A DNA stretch of 64,000 bases from Larkinella sp051857545 (GTDB lineage Bacteria > Bacteroidota > Bacteroidia > Cytophagales > Spirosomataceae): NCBI RefSeq assembly GCF_051857545.1, contig NZ_JBPZHB010000002.1:310001-374000 (forward strand). Direction: 5' to 3'. Positions 7,960-17,473 of this stretch are shown one piece after another. The notes under the pieces are model-generated. The model worked only from the letters and a program-made list of their open reading frames with translations. It searched no databases and had not been told where the DNA came from. The position numbers and the translations under genes are program-made. How positions within the stretch are numbered: position 1 is the first letter of the stretch; every line of letters begins with the position of its first letter.

Positions 7960-10347
7960 ATGACAAAATATTTATTCTTCGCACTCTTCAGTTTAACCTG
8001 CTCACTCGCCTGGGCGCAGAAGGCCCAGATTCGCGGCAAAATCGGGGAAAAAGACAATACCGTATCGGTGAGTTATGGCTCACTACAACTTTTCGAAAAG
8101 GGCGTTTTCATAAAAGGGGTGATTGCCGGTGAGAACGGAGATTATCTTTTTGATAAACTGAGCAAAGGGTCTTATACCTTGAAAGCGAGCGGCATCGGCT
8201 ACGAAAGCCGGGAACAGGGACCTATCGTTATCGAACGCGATAATCAGGTGATCAGTCTGAACATGGATCTGCTGCCCGCCGTATCACAACTTTCGGAAGT
8301 TGTGGTAAAAGGTGAGATTGGTGTGACCAGAATCGAACCGGGCAAGATCGTTTATCAGGCAGCGGATTTGCCGATTGCCAAAGGATCTTCGGTGGGGGAT
8401 ATGTTGCGGCTGATGCCATCGGTTGCGATGGGAGGCCCTCCGGGGGTGCCCCGCGACATTCGCTACCGGGGCCTGGAAAAATCGTATACGCTGGTGCTGA
8501 TCGACGGAAAAAATGCGGGGATTACGGGGAATAACCGGGAAGTTGTGCTGAACCAGATTCCGGTTTCGGCCATTGAACGCATCGAGATTATTGCCAGTCC
8601 GGGCGCTCAATACGATGGCGACGGCATGAACGGGGTCGTCAACATCATTCTCAAGAAAAATTCGCGGTATGGGACCCATGGGCAGGCGATGGTCGGCATC
8701 AACAGCCTGGGCGGTTACAATGCTTCGTTGCAGGCTTCTCACAAATTTGGCAAAGGTGAGTTTTACGGGGCGTATGATCGCAACGAAGTGCTGCTCACCG
8801 GGGATAATTCCATGACAGAAACCAACCGGGTGACGGTGTTGAAAAATGGGGAGGTGACGGGTTATCAGGACATTTTTTCCAAAGAAAGCCGGAAAATAAC
8901 GAGTGATAACATCAAACTGGGAACCCGCTGGGATTTGTGGAAAGGCGCCGATCTGAAAGCCGAATACGTGAGAGGATGGCAGCGGGAGCTTAAAATCAAA
9001 ACCCAGGATACCAAAGTATTGAAAGCCGACCGCTCCTTTTCGAGCCGCACCCTGCGGACGGAAGATCAGACGGAAGACTGGAGTTTCAACGAATACATCC
9101 TCAATTTTTCGCAGAAACTATCGCCCAAAAGCCGGTTGACGGTTTCGTATAACCACGTCGATGGCGATTATCCCAAACCCAAATACCAGACCGATCAGAA
9201 GTTGAACGGTGAGGGGTTGCCGTCCGATGCCAAACCGGCTAAAACCAATACGTATGAGAATAATTACGACCGGAATGATTTCGTTCAGGCCGATTATTCA
9301 CTGCATACCAATCACATTGTAAGCTGGAACGCCGGTTTAAAATACAGCAGCCGCGTCCGCGAAAACATTCAACTGGTCGACAAGTTCGACTACGCTAAAA
9401 ACCAGTTTCTTCGGACCCAGAGCCCGGCCAATAACTTTACGAGTTCCGAAAAAATCATGGCCGGTTATGTGCAGTCGGCCATTACCAAAGGCCGGTTGCG
9501 GAGCGTGATCGGCGTTCGGGCGGAGTATACCGATTTTCACAACCAGACGCTCGAACAGAGTTATTCCACCCACGGCAATTATTTTATTCCGCTGCCCAGT
9601 GCGTCGTTTATCTTCAATCTGGATACGACACAATTCATCAAATTTTCGGTGGATCGGAAAATCCGGCGGGCCAGTTTTAAGGACCTGAGTCCGTTTGTCG
9701 ATAGCTCGGATGTGGCTAAAATCAAAACCGGCAACCCGTTGTTGCGGCCGGAAAAAGCCTGGGGTTTTGAACTTGGCTACATGAAAACCGCAGCAAAATG
9801 GAATGTGGGCGTGAACCTTTTCCGACGCCAGATCGACGGCCTGATCCAGAAAGTGTTGTATGATGTGTCGCCGGGCGTAGTACTCGAAAAACCGGACAAT
9901 TTCAATGCTGCTTACATTCAGGGCGTCGAGTTGATTGCAGCCGTTAAACCGTTATCGTTCTGGAGTATCAACGGAAGTTATTCCCGGTTCGACTCCCAGT
10001 TAAAAGACGAAAACCAGGGTGGGGGAGACGCCATCAAAGACCAGTTTGACTGGTGCGCCAAGCTGATTTCGGACGTGACGATCGGACGCAACACCTTTTT
10101 TCAGGTGGCCTGGAACGGCATTGGCCCCAAGGTTTCCAGCCAGAAAGAAGAAAAGACACTGGCGTATTGGGATGCCAGTTTATCCCGGTATTTTGTTCAG
10201 AAAAAAGTGGTGTTGAGCGTCCGCGTGATGGATGTATTCAACACGAACAACAAGCAGACCATCGAGTATACGACCGCCCAGACCAGCGAGAAAATCCAGG
10301 ATATTCCGGGCCGTCAGGTTTTCCTTAATCTTTCGTACAGCTTCTGA
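7960..10347 (+). CDS. TonB-dependent outer-membrane receptor
   Basis: 795-residue receptor importing a ligand, probably a ferric siderophore, across the outer membrane using TonB energy. Domains in order are: a signal peptide (MTKYLFFALFSLTCSLAWAQ), a carboxypeptidase-regulatory-like domain (about residues 22-110), a plug (GDMLRLMPSV, RYRGLEKSYTLVLIDGKN, ASPGAQYDGDGMNGVVNI), and a long beta-barrel ending in phenylalanine (LSYSF), as outer-membrane barrels do. A PepSY membrane protein starts 1 bp after the stop codon. That pairing is typical of siderophore systems and is the basis of the iron assignment. Confidence 0.9.
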   Translation: MTKYLFFALFSLTCSLAWAQKAQIRGKIGEKDNTVSVSYGSLQLFEKGVFIKGVIAGENGDYLFDKLSKGSYTLKASGIGYESREQGPIVIERDNQVISLNMDLLPAVSQLSEVVVKGEIGVTRIEPGKIVYQAADLPIAKGSSVGDMLRLMPSVAMGGPPGVPRDIRYRGLEKSYTLVLIDGKNAGITGNNREVVLNQIPVSAIERIEIIASPGAQYDGDGMNGVVNIILKKNSRYGTHGQAMVGINSLGGYNASLQASHKFGKGEFYGAYDRNEVLLTGDNSMTETNRVTVLKNGEVTGYQDIFSKESRKITSDNIKLGTRWDLWKGADLKAEYVRGWQRELKIKTQDTKVLKADRSFSSRTLRTEDQTEDWSFNEYILNFSQKLSPKSRLTVSYNHVDGDYPKPKYQTDQKLNGEGLPSDAKPAKTNTYENNYDRNDFVQADYSLHTNHIVSWNAGLKYSSRVRENIQLVDKFDYAKNQFLRTQSPANNFTSSEKIMAGYVQSAITKGRLRSVIGVRAEYTDFHNQTLEQSYSTHGNYFIPLPSASFIFNLDTTQFIKFSVDRKIRRASFKDLSPFVDSSDVAKIKTGNPLLRPEKAWGFELGYMKTAAKWNVGVNLFRRQIDGLIQKVLYDVSPGVVLEKPDNFNAAYIQGVELIAAVKPLSFWSINGSYSRFDSQLKDENQGGGDAIKDQFDWCAKLISDVTIGRNTFFQVAWNGIGPKVSSQKEEKTLAYWDASLSRYFVQKKVVLSVRVMDVFNTNNKQTIEYTTAQTSEKIQDIPGRQVFLNLSYSF

Positions 10348-10348
10348 T

Positions 10349-11581
10349 ATGAAAACAACAGGTTCGTTCAAACGGCTAAGCGGTCAACTCCACCTGTGGC
10401 TTGGGCTGGCGTCGGGGATCGTGGTTTTTGTGGTGAGCATTACCGGTTGCCTTTTCGTTTTTGAAGAAGAAATCCGGAACATTACCCAAAAGGAATTTCG
10501 CTTTGTCGAACCGCAGAACCGCCCCAAACTCTCGCTGGCGCAGGCAACGGCGATGGTGACGCAACGGTTTCCCGACCAGAAAATCGAGCAGATCCGCTTG
10601 TTTTCAGCCGCCGACCGAACCATCATTGCCCGGCTGGTCGATAAAAATGCCGTGAGCAAAAAGAAACAGGGCAAAGAGGATGAGGAAGAATATGAAGGAA
10701 AGAGAACCGTCGTTTCACTGAATCCGTATACCGGCGCGGTGCTGGGACCGTGGAATATGGATCAGGATTTTTTGCACACGGTTGAAAAAATGCACAAGAC
10801 CCTGTTGCTCGGAGAAGTTGGCAAATGGATTATCAAGGTAAACATCGTGATCTTCCTGGTCATGCTGATTTCGGGGCTGGTGCTGTGGTTTCCACGGAAG
10901 AAAAATCAGGTTAAAACTGCTTTTACGCTGAAATTCGATGCCAAATGGCAGCGGATCAATTACGATTTCCACAACGTTCTCGGTTTTTACTTCGTCTTTC
11001 CGCTCTTGCTGATCACTCTCACGGGAATCTGGTGGGCCATAAAACCGTCGCAGAAACTGGTGTATGCGGTTTTGGGCGATACCAGAAAAGAGATGAAAAA
11101 GCCGGTTTCCGTCGTTCAGCCGGGGCGAGCGTTCAGTCCGGTGCAGGCTTTCGAAACCGTCGCGCCCCATCATCCCGGCTGGAACGAAGCACACATCAAT
11201 TTTGCCAAACATTCAAAAGATGCGGTCAAGGTCAATCTGCGGTATCCGTACGAGATCGTTAAAAAACAGAACGTGTTCGAATTTGATCAATATTCCGGGA
11301 AGCTGCTGAAATCGGAGCTGTTCATTAACTATTCGGCCGCCGACAATGTGAAACATGCCAACCGGGATCTGCACACCGGCCAGGCTTTTGGCTTGTTTGG
11401 CAAGATTTTGATGTTTCTGGCCAGCCTGTTTTCGGCCACCCTGCCCTGGTCCGGTTTCCTGATCTGGTATCAGAAAAAATACAAAAAACCGGTAGCCCGG
11501 CCCCGGAGGGTTCCCGTTCCGGCCAGTCAGGAAGTGAAGCGAAAACCAGTTTATCAACCCCGCGTTCCGGTGAAAGCGTGA
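10349..11581 (+). CDS. PepSY-associated transmembrane protein (iron-regulated membrane protein)
   Basis: 410-residue inner-membrane protein; the start is the ATG at 10349, immediately after the receptor stop. A longer in-frame extension exists but overlaps the receptor. The first helix is HLWLGLASGIVVFVVSITGC, then a periplasmic PepSY region, a helix near WIIKVNIVIFLVMLISGLVL, further helices (FYFVFPLLLITLTGIWW) and a C-terminal helix near ILMFLASLFSATLPWSG. Family members with TonB receptors are thought to help reduce or release iron from siderophores in the periplasm. The cytoplasmic tail is rich in lysine, arginine and proline. Confidence 0.86.
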   Translation: MKTTGSFKRLSGQLHLWLGLASGIVVFVVSITGCLFVFEEEIRNITQKEFRFVEPQNRPKLSLAQATAMVTQRFPDQKIEQIRLFSAADRTIIARLVDKNAVSKKKQGKEDEEEYEGKRTVVSLNPYTGAVLGPWNMDQDFLHTVEKMHKTLLLGEVGKWIIKVNIVIFLVMLISGLVLWFPRKKNQVKTAFTLKFDAKWQRINYDFHNVLGFYFVFPLLLITLTGIWWAIKPSQKLVYAVLGDTRKEMKKPVSVVQPGRAFSPVQAFETVAPHHPGWNEAHINFAKHSKDAVKVNLRYPYEIVKKQNVFEFDQYSGKLLKSELFINYSAADNVKHANRDLHTGQAFGLFGKILMFLASLFSATLPWSGFLIWYQKKYKKPVARPRRVPVPASQEVKRKPVYQPRVPVKA

Positions 11582-11605
11582 CAAATCTTTGGGAAATTGC
11601 CCCAG

Positions 11606-11629
11606 AAACGGCCGAGAGGCCGTTTTTTT
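11606..11629 (+). terminator. Rho-independent terminator after the receptor/PepSY operon
   Basis: AAACGGCC (11606-11613), loop GAGA, GGCCGTTT (11618-11625), followed by a T run to 11629. Confidence 0.88.
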
Positions 11630-11712
11630 GCGTTTAAACCGGTTGCTTCCAAGCCCATTATCCGGATTGCGGGACCCGGTATGGCTCGTTCACTACCCGC
11701 TATGAGTTACCG

Positions 11713-11744
11713 TTGAAAGCCTGAATCGGGCGGTTCTACCTTTG
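11713..11744 (+). promoter_or_regulatory. Bacteroidota-type promoter of the lipoprotein gene
   Basis: TTG at 11713-11715, 21-nt spacer and a perfect TACCTTTG at 11737-11744, 43 bp before the ATG at 11788. Confidence 0.75.
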
Positions 11745-11787
11745 TTGTGTTCAATCAGTCACACACCAACCAACACAACCAATCAGA

Positions 11788-12744
11788 ATGAACCAATCGA
11801 TCAGACTACTTACCTTTTTTCTTTGTTTTTCAGCGTTGACCGGGTTGGTATCCTGCGAGCGGGAAACGCCGGTTTCTCCACATCAATCCGCGACCGAACA
11901 ACCCCAAACCGTTGGCCTTGACGATGAAATTCTGGTGGTGGCGTCCAAAAAATACACCTTGGTAAAACACGGCACGAAAACGCTGGCCTACGCTGCGGAT
12001 GGGAAGTTAAAGAAAGTCACCTTCAGCCCCGGCCATTACATCGACTATACCTACCAGGATGGGGAGTTTCGGCGGGTGTTTACCAAAGAGTACAATGACA
12101 ACAAGCTGGATGTGGCAACGACCTATTATATTCACCGGGCACAGGTTGCCGGAGGTTATCCGTACAAATCAAGTCCGCCCGCCGGGGCCTACTATAAAAA
12201 TTATCCGGATCAGTGTTATCTGGTTAGCACCGAGAGGTATATGCACTACAAACAGGGGGATGAAATCATCAAAACGGAACACCTCTATACCTACAATGAC
12301 AAAGGACAACTGGCGAGGATGGATTTGAGTAACTTTCAGGGCACGTATTATCCGAATAAACGCATCGACTTTGCCTACAATGCTACCGGTGATTTAACGA
12401 AGGCGACGGAGTTCAATGCCCAGAATGTGAAAATCCGTGAATCAACGTTCGAATACACGGCCTTTGGCGATCCGATCCGGAACGACCGGAATGCGCTAAA
12501 CCCGGAGGAGATGCAGGTGGATCCGTATGTGATGGTTTTTGGCCAGTATAGCAAACACCTTGCACGGGGCAAAAAACGGGAAGCTTTTGCGCCGTATAGT
12601 TTGCTAAGCAATACGTATTACCAATACGTGATCAATGGCGATGGGTACGTTACAAAACAGGATACGTATACCCTTTTGAACGCTCAATTGATCCTTTCCA
12701 CACCTTTCGAGTACACGGTTACGTTTCCCCGGATTGTGCAGTAA
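11788..12744 (+). CDS. Hypothetical lipoprotein with YD-like repeats
   Basis: 318-residue predicted lipoprotein with lipobox LVSC and acylated C23. The body has repeated tyrosine-rich strands of the type YDxxGxL: AYAADGKLKKVTF, TYNDKGQLARMDL, AYNATGDLTKATEF and EYTAFGDPI. These resemble single YD (RHS-like) repeats, which fold as beta strands in extracellular shells and envelope proteins. There is no toxin domain or RHS core, so it is a stand-alone surface or periplasmic lipoprotein. Function is unknown. It has its own promoter and an intergenic hairpin downstream. Confidence 0.75.
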   Translation: MNQSIRLLTFFLCFSALTGLVSCERETPVSPHQSATEQPQTVGLDDEILVVASKKYTLVKHGTKTLAYAADGKLKKVTFSPGHYIDYTYQDGEFRRVFTKEYNDNKLDVATTYYIHRAQVAGGYPYKSSPPAGAYYKNYPDQCYLVSTERYMHYKQGDEIIKTEHLYTYNDKGQLARMDLSNFQGTYYPNKRIDFAYNATGDLTKATEFNAQNVKIRESTFEYTAFGDPIRNDRNALNPEEMQVDPYVMVFGQYSKHLARGKKREAFAPYSLLSNTYYQYVINGDGYVTKQDTYTLLNAQLILSTPFEYTVTFPRIVQ

Positions 12745-12763
12745 AGGGCGGATGATGAAGCCG

Positions 12764-12815
12764 GAACTAGTGTTTATGCCGTTCAAGGAAGCGCAATCGG
12801 CATCAACACTAGTTC
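12764..12815. terminator. Hairpin between convergent genes
   Basis: GAACTAGTGTTTATGCCG (12764-12781) pairs with 12798-12815 with one mismatch over 18 bp and a 16-nt loop. It lies between the lipoprotein and monooxygenase genes and can end both. Confidence 0.7.
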
Positions 12816-12847
12816 GCTGAAACTGGTTTTTGTTCTTCAAAGGCTGA

Positions 12848-14002
12848 TTAGTCTTTTTCAAAAGCGCTGAATGCGTGAATCAGTTTTGGGATGGCATCAT
12901 CCGAGTGAAGCATTTTGGTGGCTTCCAGCGTCATTGTTGTGATTTCTGAAGCCCGCGCGCACATCTGTTTTTCAAAAGCGGCTATAGCGGTTTGAAGATC
13001 AGGAAAATGATTGTCAGAAAGACATTCTGCCAATTCAAACGCATCCTGCATGGCCATATTGACCCCTTCACCGGCATAGGGCGGCATCACATGGGCCGCA
13101 TCGCCGAGCATGGTCAGGTTGGGCAGTGGCGTCCATTGCTGGTCGATGGGGTAATGGTATTGGGGCCGGGGTACGAAGGAGACGTCGTCGCTTTCGAACA
13201 ATTCCTGCCAAGTGGGATCCCAGGATGCAAACGCCATTTTAAACCAGTCGAAGACTTGCGCCTTGCTGCTGAAATCAATACCGCTCTCCCGAACCCAGTA
13301 TTCAGGCACCTTACAACCGGTATAAAAGGAAAGACTGCCATCCCCTTTGGTACTCAAGATCAATGATTTTTGGTCGCCAAAAGCAAATACTTTTCCACCG
13401 TTCAGAAGATGCGTCAATCCCGGTGCATTTTTTTGGGAATGATACACCGTGCCTTCTACGATGGTGATACCTGCATAAACCGGTTTGATCGCGGTAATAA
13501 AAGGGCGAATGGCAGACCGTGCGCCATCAGCCGCGATGACGAGATCCGCAGTGGCACCGGTGCCGTTTTTAAACTGCAAGTGCCAGTCGTCCTGTTGCGC
13601 TGTCATAGCAACCAGTTGACGATCCCAGACGACGGTTTCGGGGTGTAAGGAAGCCAGAAGTATATTTCGGAGCGGCCCACGGTCTATTTCCGGGCGGTTT
13701 TCCTCAAAATCATCTCCGGCATGCGTATCCATTTTGACTTCCAGGTGTTTATCCAAAATCCGCAGTTTGCCTGCCTCCGGGCGGTAATTGGCGTAAAAAG
13801 CATCGATTAATCCCGCCCTGCGAAGGGCTTCCAGTCCTGATTCTTCGTGCAGGTCGAGCGTGGCACCCTGAACCCTGACTTCGGCATTGAAATCCCTTTC
13901 GTATACCTTTACCGTTGCTCCGCTAAGTTGTAAAAGCCGCGCCAGGATTAAACCACCGGGTCCTCCTCCTACGATTGCTATTTTTTTGTTATTCAACAAC
14001 AT
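12848..14002 (-). CDS. TetX-like FAD-dependent monooxygenase
   Basis: 384-residue class A flavin monooxygenase. The N-terminal dinucleotide motif GGGPGG is at residues 12-17, followed by ATVKVYERD. TetX-like features are QGATLDLHEESGLEALRRAG and EIDRGPLRNILLASL. The second FAD motif is MLGDAAHVMPPYAGEGVN near residue 300. The alignment with the tetracycline-inactivating TetX family is recalled, not computed, and many such chromosomal enzymes do not act on tetracyclines. It is followed 30 bp upstream by an AraC regulator on the same strand, which reads into it and likely controls it. Confidence 0.85.
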   Translation of the reverse strand: MLLNNKKIAIVGGGPGGLILARLLQLSGATVKVYERDFNAEVRVQGATLDLHEESGLEALRRAGLIDAFYANYRPEAGKLRILDKHLEVKMDTHAGDDFEENRPEIDRGPLRNILLASLHPETVVWDRQLVAMTAQQDDWHLQFKNGTGATADLVIAADGARSAIRPFITAIKPVYAGITIVEGTVYHSQKNAPGLTHLLNGGKVFAFGDQKSLILSTKGDGSLSFYTGCKVPEYWVRESGIDFSSKAQVFDWFKMAFASWDPTWQELFESDDVSFVPRPQYHYPIDQQWTPLPNLTMLGDAAHVMPPYAGEGVNMAMQDAFELAECLSDNHFPDLQTAIAAFEKQMCARASEITTMTLEATKMLHSDDAIPKLIHAFSAFEKD

Positions 14003-14032
14003 GGTCTGAAACGTTTGTTTTAGGCAACAAAA

Positions 14033-14788
14033 CTATTTCTTCGGCAAGGTTGAAAATTGTATAAATCGGTCGTTTTCGTTTTTGCTCAGTTCCCGTGGTG
14101 TCACACCGGCGAACTTTCTGACATTTTTAATAAAATGGGACTGATCCGTGAAGTCCTGTTCGGGAAAAAGCTTGCCTTCTTTGAGTTGCCGGAAAGAAGC
14201 CCTGAACCGCAGAATCGTGCAGTACGCTTTGAGGGAGATGCCGAATCGCTGGTTGAAATACCGGTTTATTTGTCGGCTACTCCAGTTCACGGTTTCAGCA
14301 ATCTCCTGAATCGGAATTGAGCCATCAGAAGAATACATGAGCGCAAAGAGGTTTTGCTTTCGGGGGTCTATATCGGCGGGTAGCTGACTGATAAAATGGT
14401 TGCTAAGGACACCACAAAAGTGATCGAATGCCTGGAAGTCGCGGGTCGTAATGCCGAAATAATCCGGTGGTAAACGGTACGCGGAATTGACCAGCGTGGG
14501 AAACTTTCGATCAAAGAGGTAGTCAACAGCGAGTAATTTGAAACTAACGGCAAACAAACGGCTTCCCGGAGTCAGGCTCGCGTGCGAAGGCTCGCTTCCC
14601 AGTCCCAACAGGGTGAGGTCGTACGGTTCAAGAAAAGAGAAAAAGAGGTCAATTCTGCCATCCGGCACAATGATCACCGGTTTTTCCTGATCAGAATGAT
14701 TGGACAGCATCCAAAAGCTATCGACGAAATCAGAAAGCGGGGCATCCGGTTTGATTTCCTGGTATTCAATTCCTGTCATTGTCGGCAT
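14033..14788 (-). CDS. AraC family transcriptional regulator
   Basis: 251-residue regulator. The N-terminal sensory part (about residues 1-140) has the pattern FVDSFWML, PDGRIDLFFSF and GSRLFAVSF seen in AraC proteins with a DUF6597-like domain. The C-terminal AraC DNA-binding domain contains SIPIQEIAETVNWSSRQINR and later DFTDQSHFIKNVRKFAGVTP, the usual second helix-turn-helix. It lies immediately upstream of the monooxygenase on the same strand with 30 bp between them, so an operon is likely. Confidence 0.88.
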   Translation of the reverse strand: MPTMTGIEYQEIKPDAPLSDFVDSFWMLSNHSDQEKPVIIVPDGRIDLFFSFLEPYDLTLLGLGSEPSHASLTPGSRLFAVSFKLLAVDYLFDRKFPTLVNSAYRLPPDYFGITTRDFQAFDHFCGVLSNHFISQLPADIDPRKQNLFALMYSSDGSIPIQEIAETVNWSSRQINRYFNQRFGISLKAYCTILRFRASFRQLKEGKLFPEQDFTDQSHFIKNVRKFAGVTPRELSKNENDRFIQFSTLPKK

Positions 14789-14821
14789 GGTCGTGTCAAG
14801 TCGCCAAGGGCGGCCATATGA

Positions 14822-15165
14822 CCGTTAACCTACCGGAAAAAAACTAAAAAAACGTAGGTTGCCCGGAAAATCGACTCATTTCCCGGATCAAAGTTTGCCA
14901 AGCGGTTTCGGACGAACTTCGGGGTGTCGCCCAGCCCAAACGCCAGTTTGTCTGCGAAGTGAAAACCGGCTGGCAGGCTACTTACCGATTCAGACCCGGC
15001 AACTATCAACCCGAAGACCCCCGTTGTTGATTCTGGTTGGGAGGGAGTGGGAAGCTCCGCTACTTTTGAGTAAGCCATTCAATCAAAACCTCTATAGCGG
15101 GTCGAAATCTGAAAAGATGATCTATGTAATTGATAATAAGTAGTGTGTATTTAGTAGTGTTTAAA
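14822..15165. other. Stretch without a recognised gene; possible gene remnant
   Basis: No recognised protein in any frame. One + frame running to a stop near 15027 looks protein-like (includes CQAVSDELRGVAQPKRQF then CEVKTGWQATYRFRPGNY) but has no start or matching upstream part. Other frames are less convincing. A + strand terminator follows at 15166, suggesting something is or was transcribed through here. Confidence 0.35.
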
Positions 15166-15193
15166 ACGCCTGGCCTTGGCCGGGTGTTTTTTT
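15166..15193 (+). terminator. Rho-independent terminator with no clear upstream gene
   Basis: ACGCCTGGCC (15166-15175) and GGCCGGGTGT (15178-15187) pair with two G-U wobbles, flanked by AAAA and a T run to 15193. Confidence 0.75.
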
Positions 15194-15353
15194 GTGCCGC
15201 TGGATAAGAACCGGAAACGACTTACCGGGCTTTTGCCACAAGTTATGGGTCGGAAACGACCAGTTATTCATCCGTTCTTTCAAAAGAGCGCAATTAGCTC
15301 TACTTTCGATTAAAGATTTCACTATAGCTTTAAGGACATCAACCAGACTAAAC

Positions 15354-16595
15354 GTGTCAAAACATGAGAAAAATAAAACGGCGGATCAGGAAAGAAAGGC
15401 GTTAGAAGAAGAGCTCGAAACCGAACGAGCCATCAATTTTTTTGCGATTTCACTCATTGATCAAACAACCGTCGAAGAGGTGCTGTGGGACGTTGCGAAA
15501 AACTGCATCGCCCGGCTTAACTTCGTCGACTGCGTGGTTTATCTGCTGGATGAGAAACGGAACGTGCTGGTGCAGAAAGCCGCCCACGGACCCAAAAATC
15601 CCCGGTCGTACGAAATTCTCCAGCCCATTGAAATACCCATCGGGCAGGGAATAGTAGGCTCGGTGTTGCTGACGGGAAAAGCCGAGATCATCGGCGACAC
15701 CTCGCAGGACCCCCGCTACCTTCGGGACGACGAAATGCGGTTTTCCGAAATTACCGTGCCGATTCTGCTGGAAGGAAAGGTGATCGGCATCATCGACGCG
15801 GAACACCCCGACAAGAACTTTTTTCAGTCCCGTCATCTGCACATTCTGACGAGCATTGCCCGTCTGTGTGCCCAGAAAATCCGGCGTGTGCAGATCGAAC
15901 GGGCGTATCAGCAAACCGAGCGGCAATTGCTGGAAAACAACAAACGGATTGCGGAAACCAAGCTGCTGGCCCTGCGGATGCAGATGAATCCGCACTTTGT
16001 GTTCAACAGCCTGAATGCCATCAATAAATTTATTCTGCAAAACGAGGTGGACGAAGCTTCGCTGTATCTAACCAAGTTTTCGCGGTTGATGCGGCAGATG
16101 ATTGATAACACCCAAACCGAGTGGGTGTCGTTGCGCAGTGAACTGAAGGCCTTGCAGACATACATTGAACTGGAACAGTTGCGGAGTGATAATACTTTTG
16201 ACTTTTCACTGGTGATCAACCCCGCCATCAGCCAGGACACCGTTCACGTGCCACCATTGCTGTTGCAGCCGTATGTCGAAAATGCGATCCGGCACGGGTT
16301 GTTGCAGCAGAAAACCGAAAAACCGCTTTTGCAGATTGATTGTCAGCAGATGGCCGGTTTTCTGGTGATCTGCATCGCCGACAACGGCATTGGCCGCGAA
16401 GCGTCGCAACAGTCGCAGGTCAACGGATTGATGGCCCACAAAGCCCACGGCAGCCGGATTGCGGAAGAACGATTGCAGATTGTCAATGAAATTTACGGCG
16501 TCGATGCCCGGATCGACGTGGCCGATCTGGTCGATTCGGTGGGAGCGCCAGCGGGAACCTGTGTTACGTTTACCATGAAACTCAAACAACCATGA
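15354..16595 (+). CDS. GAF-domain LytS-type sensor histidine kinase
   Basis: About 413 residues from a GTG start at 15354; the frame is open further upstream, but that part is not protein-like. A short coiled coil precedes a GAF domain (VYLLDEKRNVLVQKAAHG, QGIVGSVLLTGK, VPILLEGKVIGIIDAEH). Then comes a His_kinase domain with the H-box ALRMQMNPHFVFNSLNAINK and an ATPase domain with PYVENAIRHGL and IADNGIGR. No transmembrane helix is visible, so it senses a cytoplasmic signal. Its stop overlaps the start of a LytTR response regulator by 4 bp (ATGA), giving a tight kinase-regulator pair. Confidence 0.88.
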   Translation: MSKHEKNKTADQERKALEEELETERAINFFAISLIDQTTVEEVLWDVAKNCIARLNFVDCVVYLLDEKRNVLVQKAAHGPKNPRSYEILQPIEIPIGQGIVGSVLLTGKAEIIGDTSQDPRYLRDDEMRFSEITVPILLEGKVIGIIDAEHPDKNFFQSRHLHILTSIARLCAQKIRRVQIERAYQQTERQLLENNKRIAETKLLALRMQMNPHFVFNSLNAINKFILQNEVDEASLYLTKFSRLMRQMIDNTQTEWVSLRSELKALQTYIELEQLRSDNTFDFSLVINPAISQDTVHVPPLLLQPYVENAIRHGLLQQKTEKPLLQIDCQQMAGFLVICIADNGIGREASQQSQVNGLMAHKAHGSRIAEERLQIVNEIYGVDARIDVADLVDSVGAPAGTCVTFTMKLKQP

Positions 16596-17332
16596 CAGCC
16601 ATTATTGTCGATGACGAAAAACATTGCCGGGACGTACTTGCCCTGTTGCTCCAGCGGTTTTGCCCGCAAGTGCAGTTGCTGGCGTCCTGTGTGGATGGAA
16701 TCGAAGGCTACCAGGCCGTTGAAATGCACCACCCGGACCTAGTTTTTCTGGACATCGAAATGCCCGGCATGAGCGGATTCGATATGCTCGAAGCCTGCCG
16801 TTTCAATACATTCGACGTTATTTTTACAACTGCCTACAACGAATACGCCATCAAGGCCATTCGGCACAACGCGCTGGATTATATCCTGAAGCCCATCGAT
16901 AAAGATGAACTGGTGAAGGCCGTTCAGAAAGCCGAACAGGAGCGGCTGACCCGGACCCCGGCCAAAGTCGAGAGTTTTGTCGACTACCTGCACCGCCAGA
17001 AAACCGGTGACCGCATCGCGTTGCCCACGCTGGAAGGACTGCAAATTATCAACAGTGAAGAAATTTACTACTGCGAATCGGACGGCGGTTACACCCGGTT
17101 TTTCCTGACCAATGGCAAAATCGTTCTGATTTCCAAGACGTTAAAGGAGGTTGAAGATGTGCTGGAAACCAAGGGCTTCTGCCGCGTTCACCACGGCTAC
17201 CTCATCAACCTGCGTTACGTTCAGCGTTACATCCGGGGCGATGGGGGCGAGGTGATCATGGAAAACAACAAGAACATCCCGGTGTCGCGGAACAAGAAAC
17301 AGGAGTTTCTGAACTTGCTGGAGAAAATTTAA
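16592..17332 (+). CDS. LytTR-family response regulator
   Basis: 246-residue partner of the preceding kinase. The receiver domain has D7/D8 in IIVDDEK, the phospho-acceptor D54 in LVFLDIEMPG and the lysine in DYILKPIDKDEL. The C-terminal LytTR DNA-binding domain contains IYYCESDGGYTRFFLTNGK and CRVHHGYLINLRYVQRYI. It starts inside the kinase stop codon (ATGA overlap), so the pair is translationally coupled. Targets cannot be deduced. Confidence 0.92.
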   Translation: MTAIIVDDEKHCRDVLALLLQRFCPQVQLLASCVDGIEGYQAVEMHHPDLVFLDIEMPGMSGFDMLEACRFNTFDVIFTTAYNEYAIKAIRHNALDYILKPIDKDELVKAVQKAEQERLTRTPAKVESFVDYLHRQKTGDRIALPTLEGLQIINSEEIYYCESDGGYTRFFLTNGKIVLISKTLKEVEDVLETKGFCRVHHGYLINLRYVQRYIRGDGGEVIMENNKNIPVSRNKKQEFLNLLEKI

Positions 17333-17428
17333 GGGCGGTTTTCGGTTCACGTCGACCCGTTGTAATACGGTCTACAGCATTTATTCCGGTTTCGGATGGC
17401 CCACAGACGTCGGCTGGCCGAAACCGGA

Positions 17429-17436
17429 TATTTTTG
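17429..17436 (+). promoter_or_regulatory. Probable -7 box of the SMP-30 gene
   Basis: TATTTTTG matches TAnnTTTG and lies 38 bp before the ATG at 17474. No clear TTG is found at the expected distance. Confidence 0.45.
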
Positions 17437-17473
17437 TAATTTGCCCCTGAATCCTAACGCCTTACCGAAAATT

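Noticed and set aside
12848..14002. Tetracycline resistance gene
   Set aside because: TetX-like similarity alone does not prove tetracycline oxidation; no mobile context or resistance partner is present.
14859..15143. 94-residue open frame on the + strand
   Set aside because: Composition and lack of a start or homologous pattern make it unlikely to be a protein; it overlaps a second frame on the minus strand of equal quality.
15192..15353. N-terminal extension of the GAF kinase
   Set aside because: The stretch begins in the T run of the terminator and is not protein-like; the GTG at 15354 is preferred.
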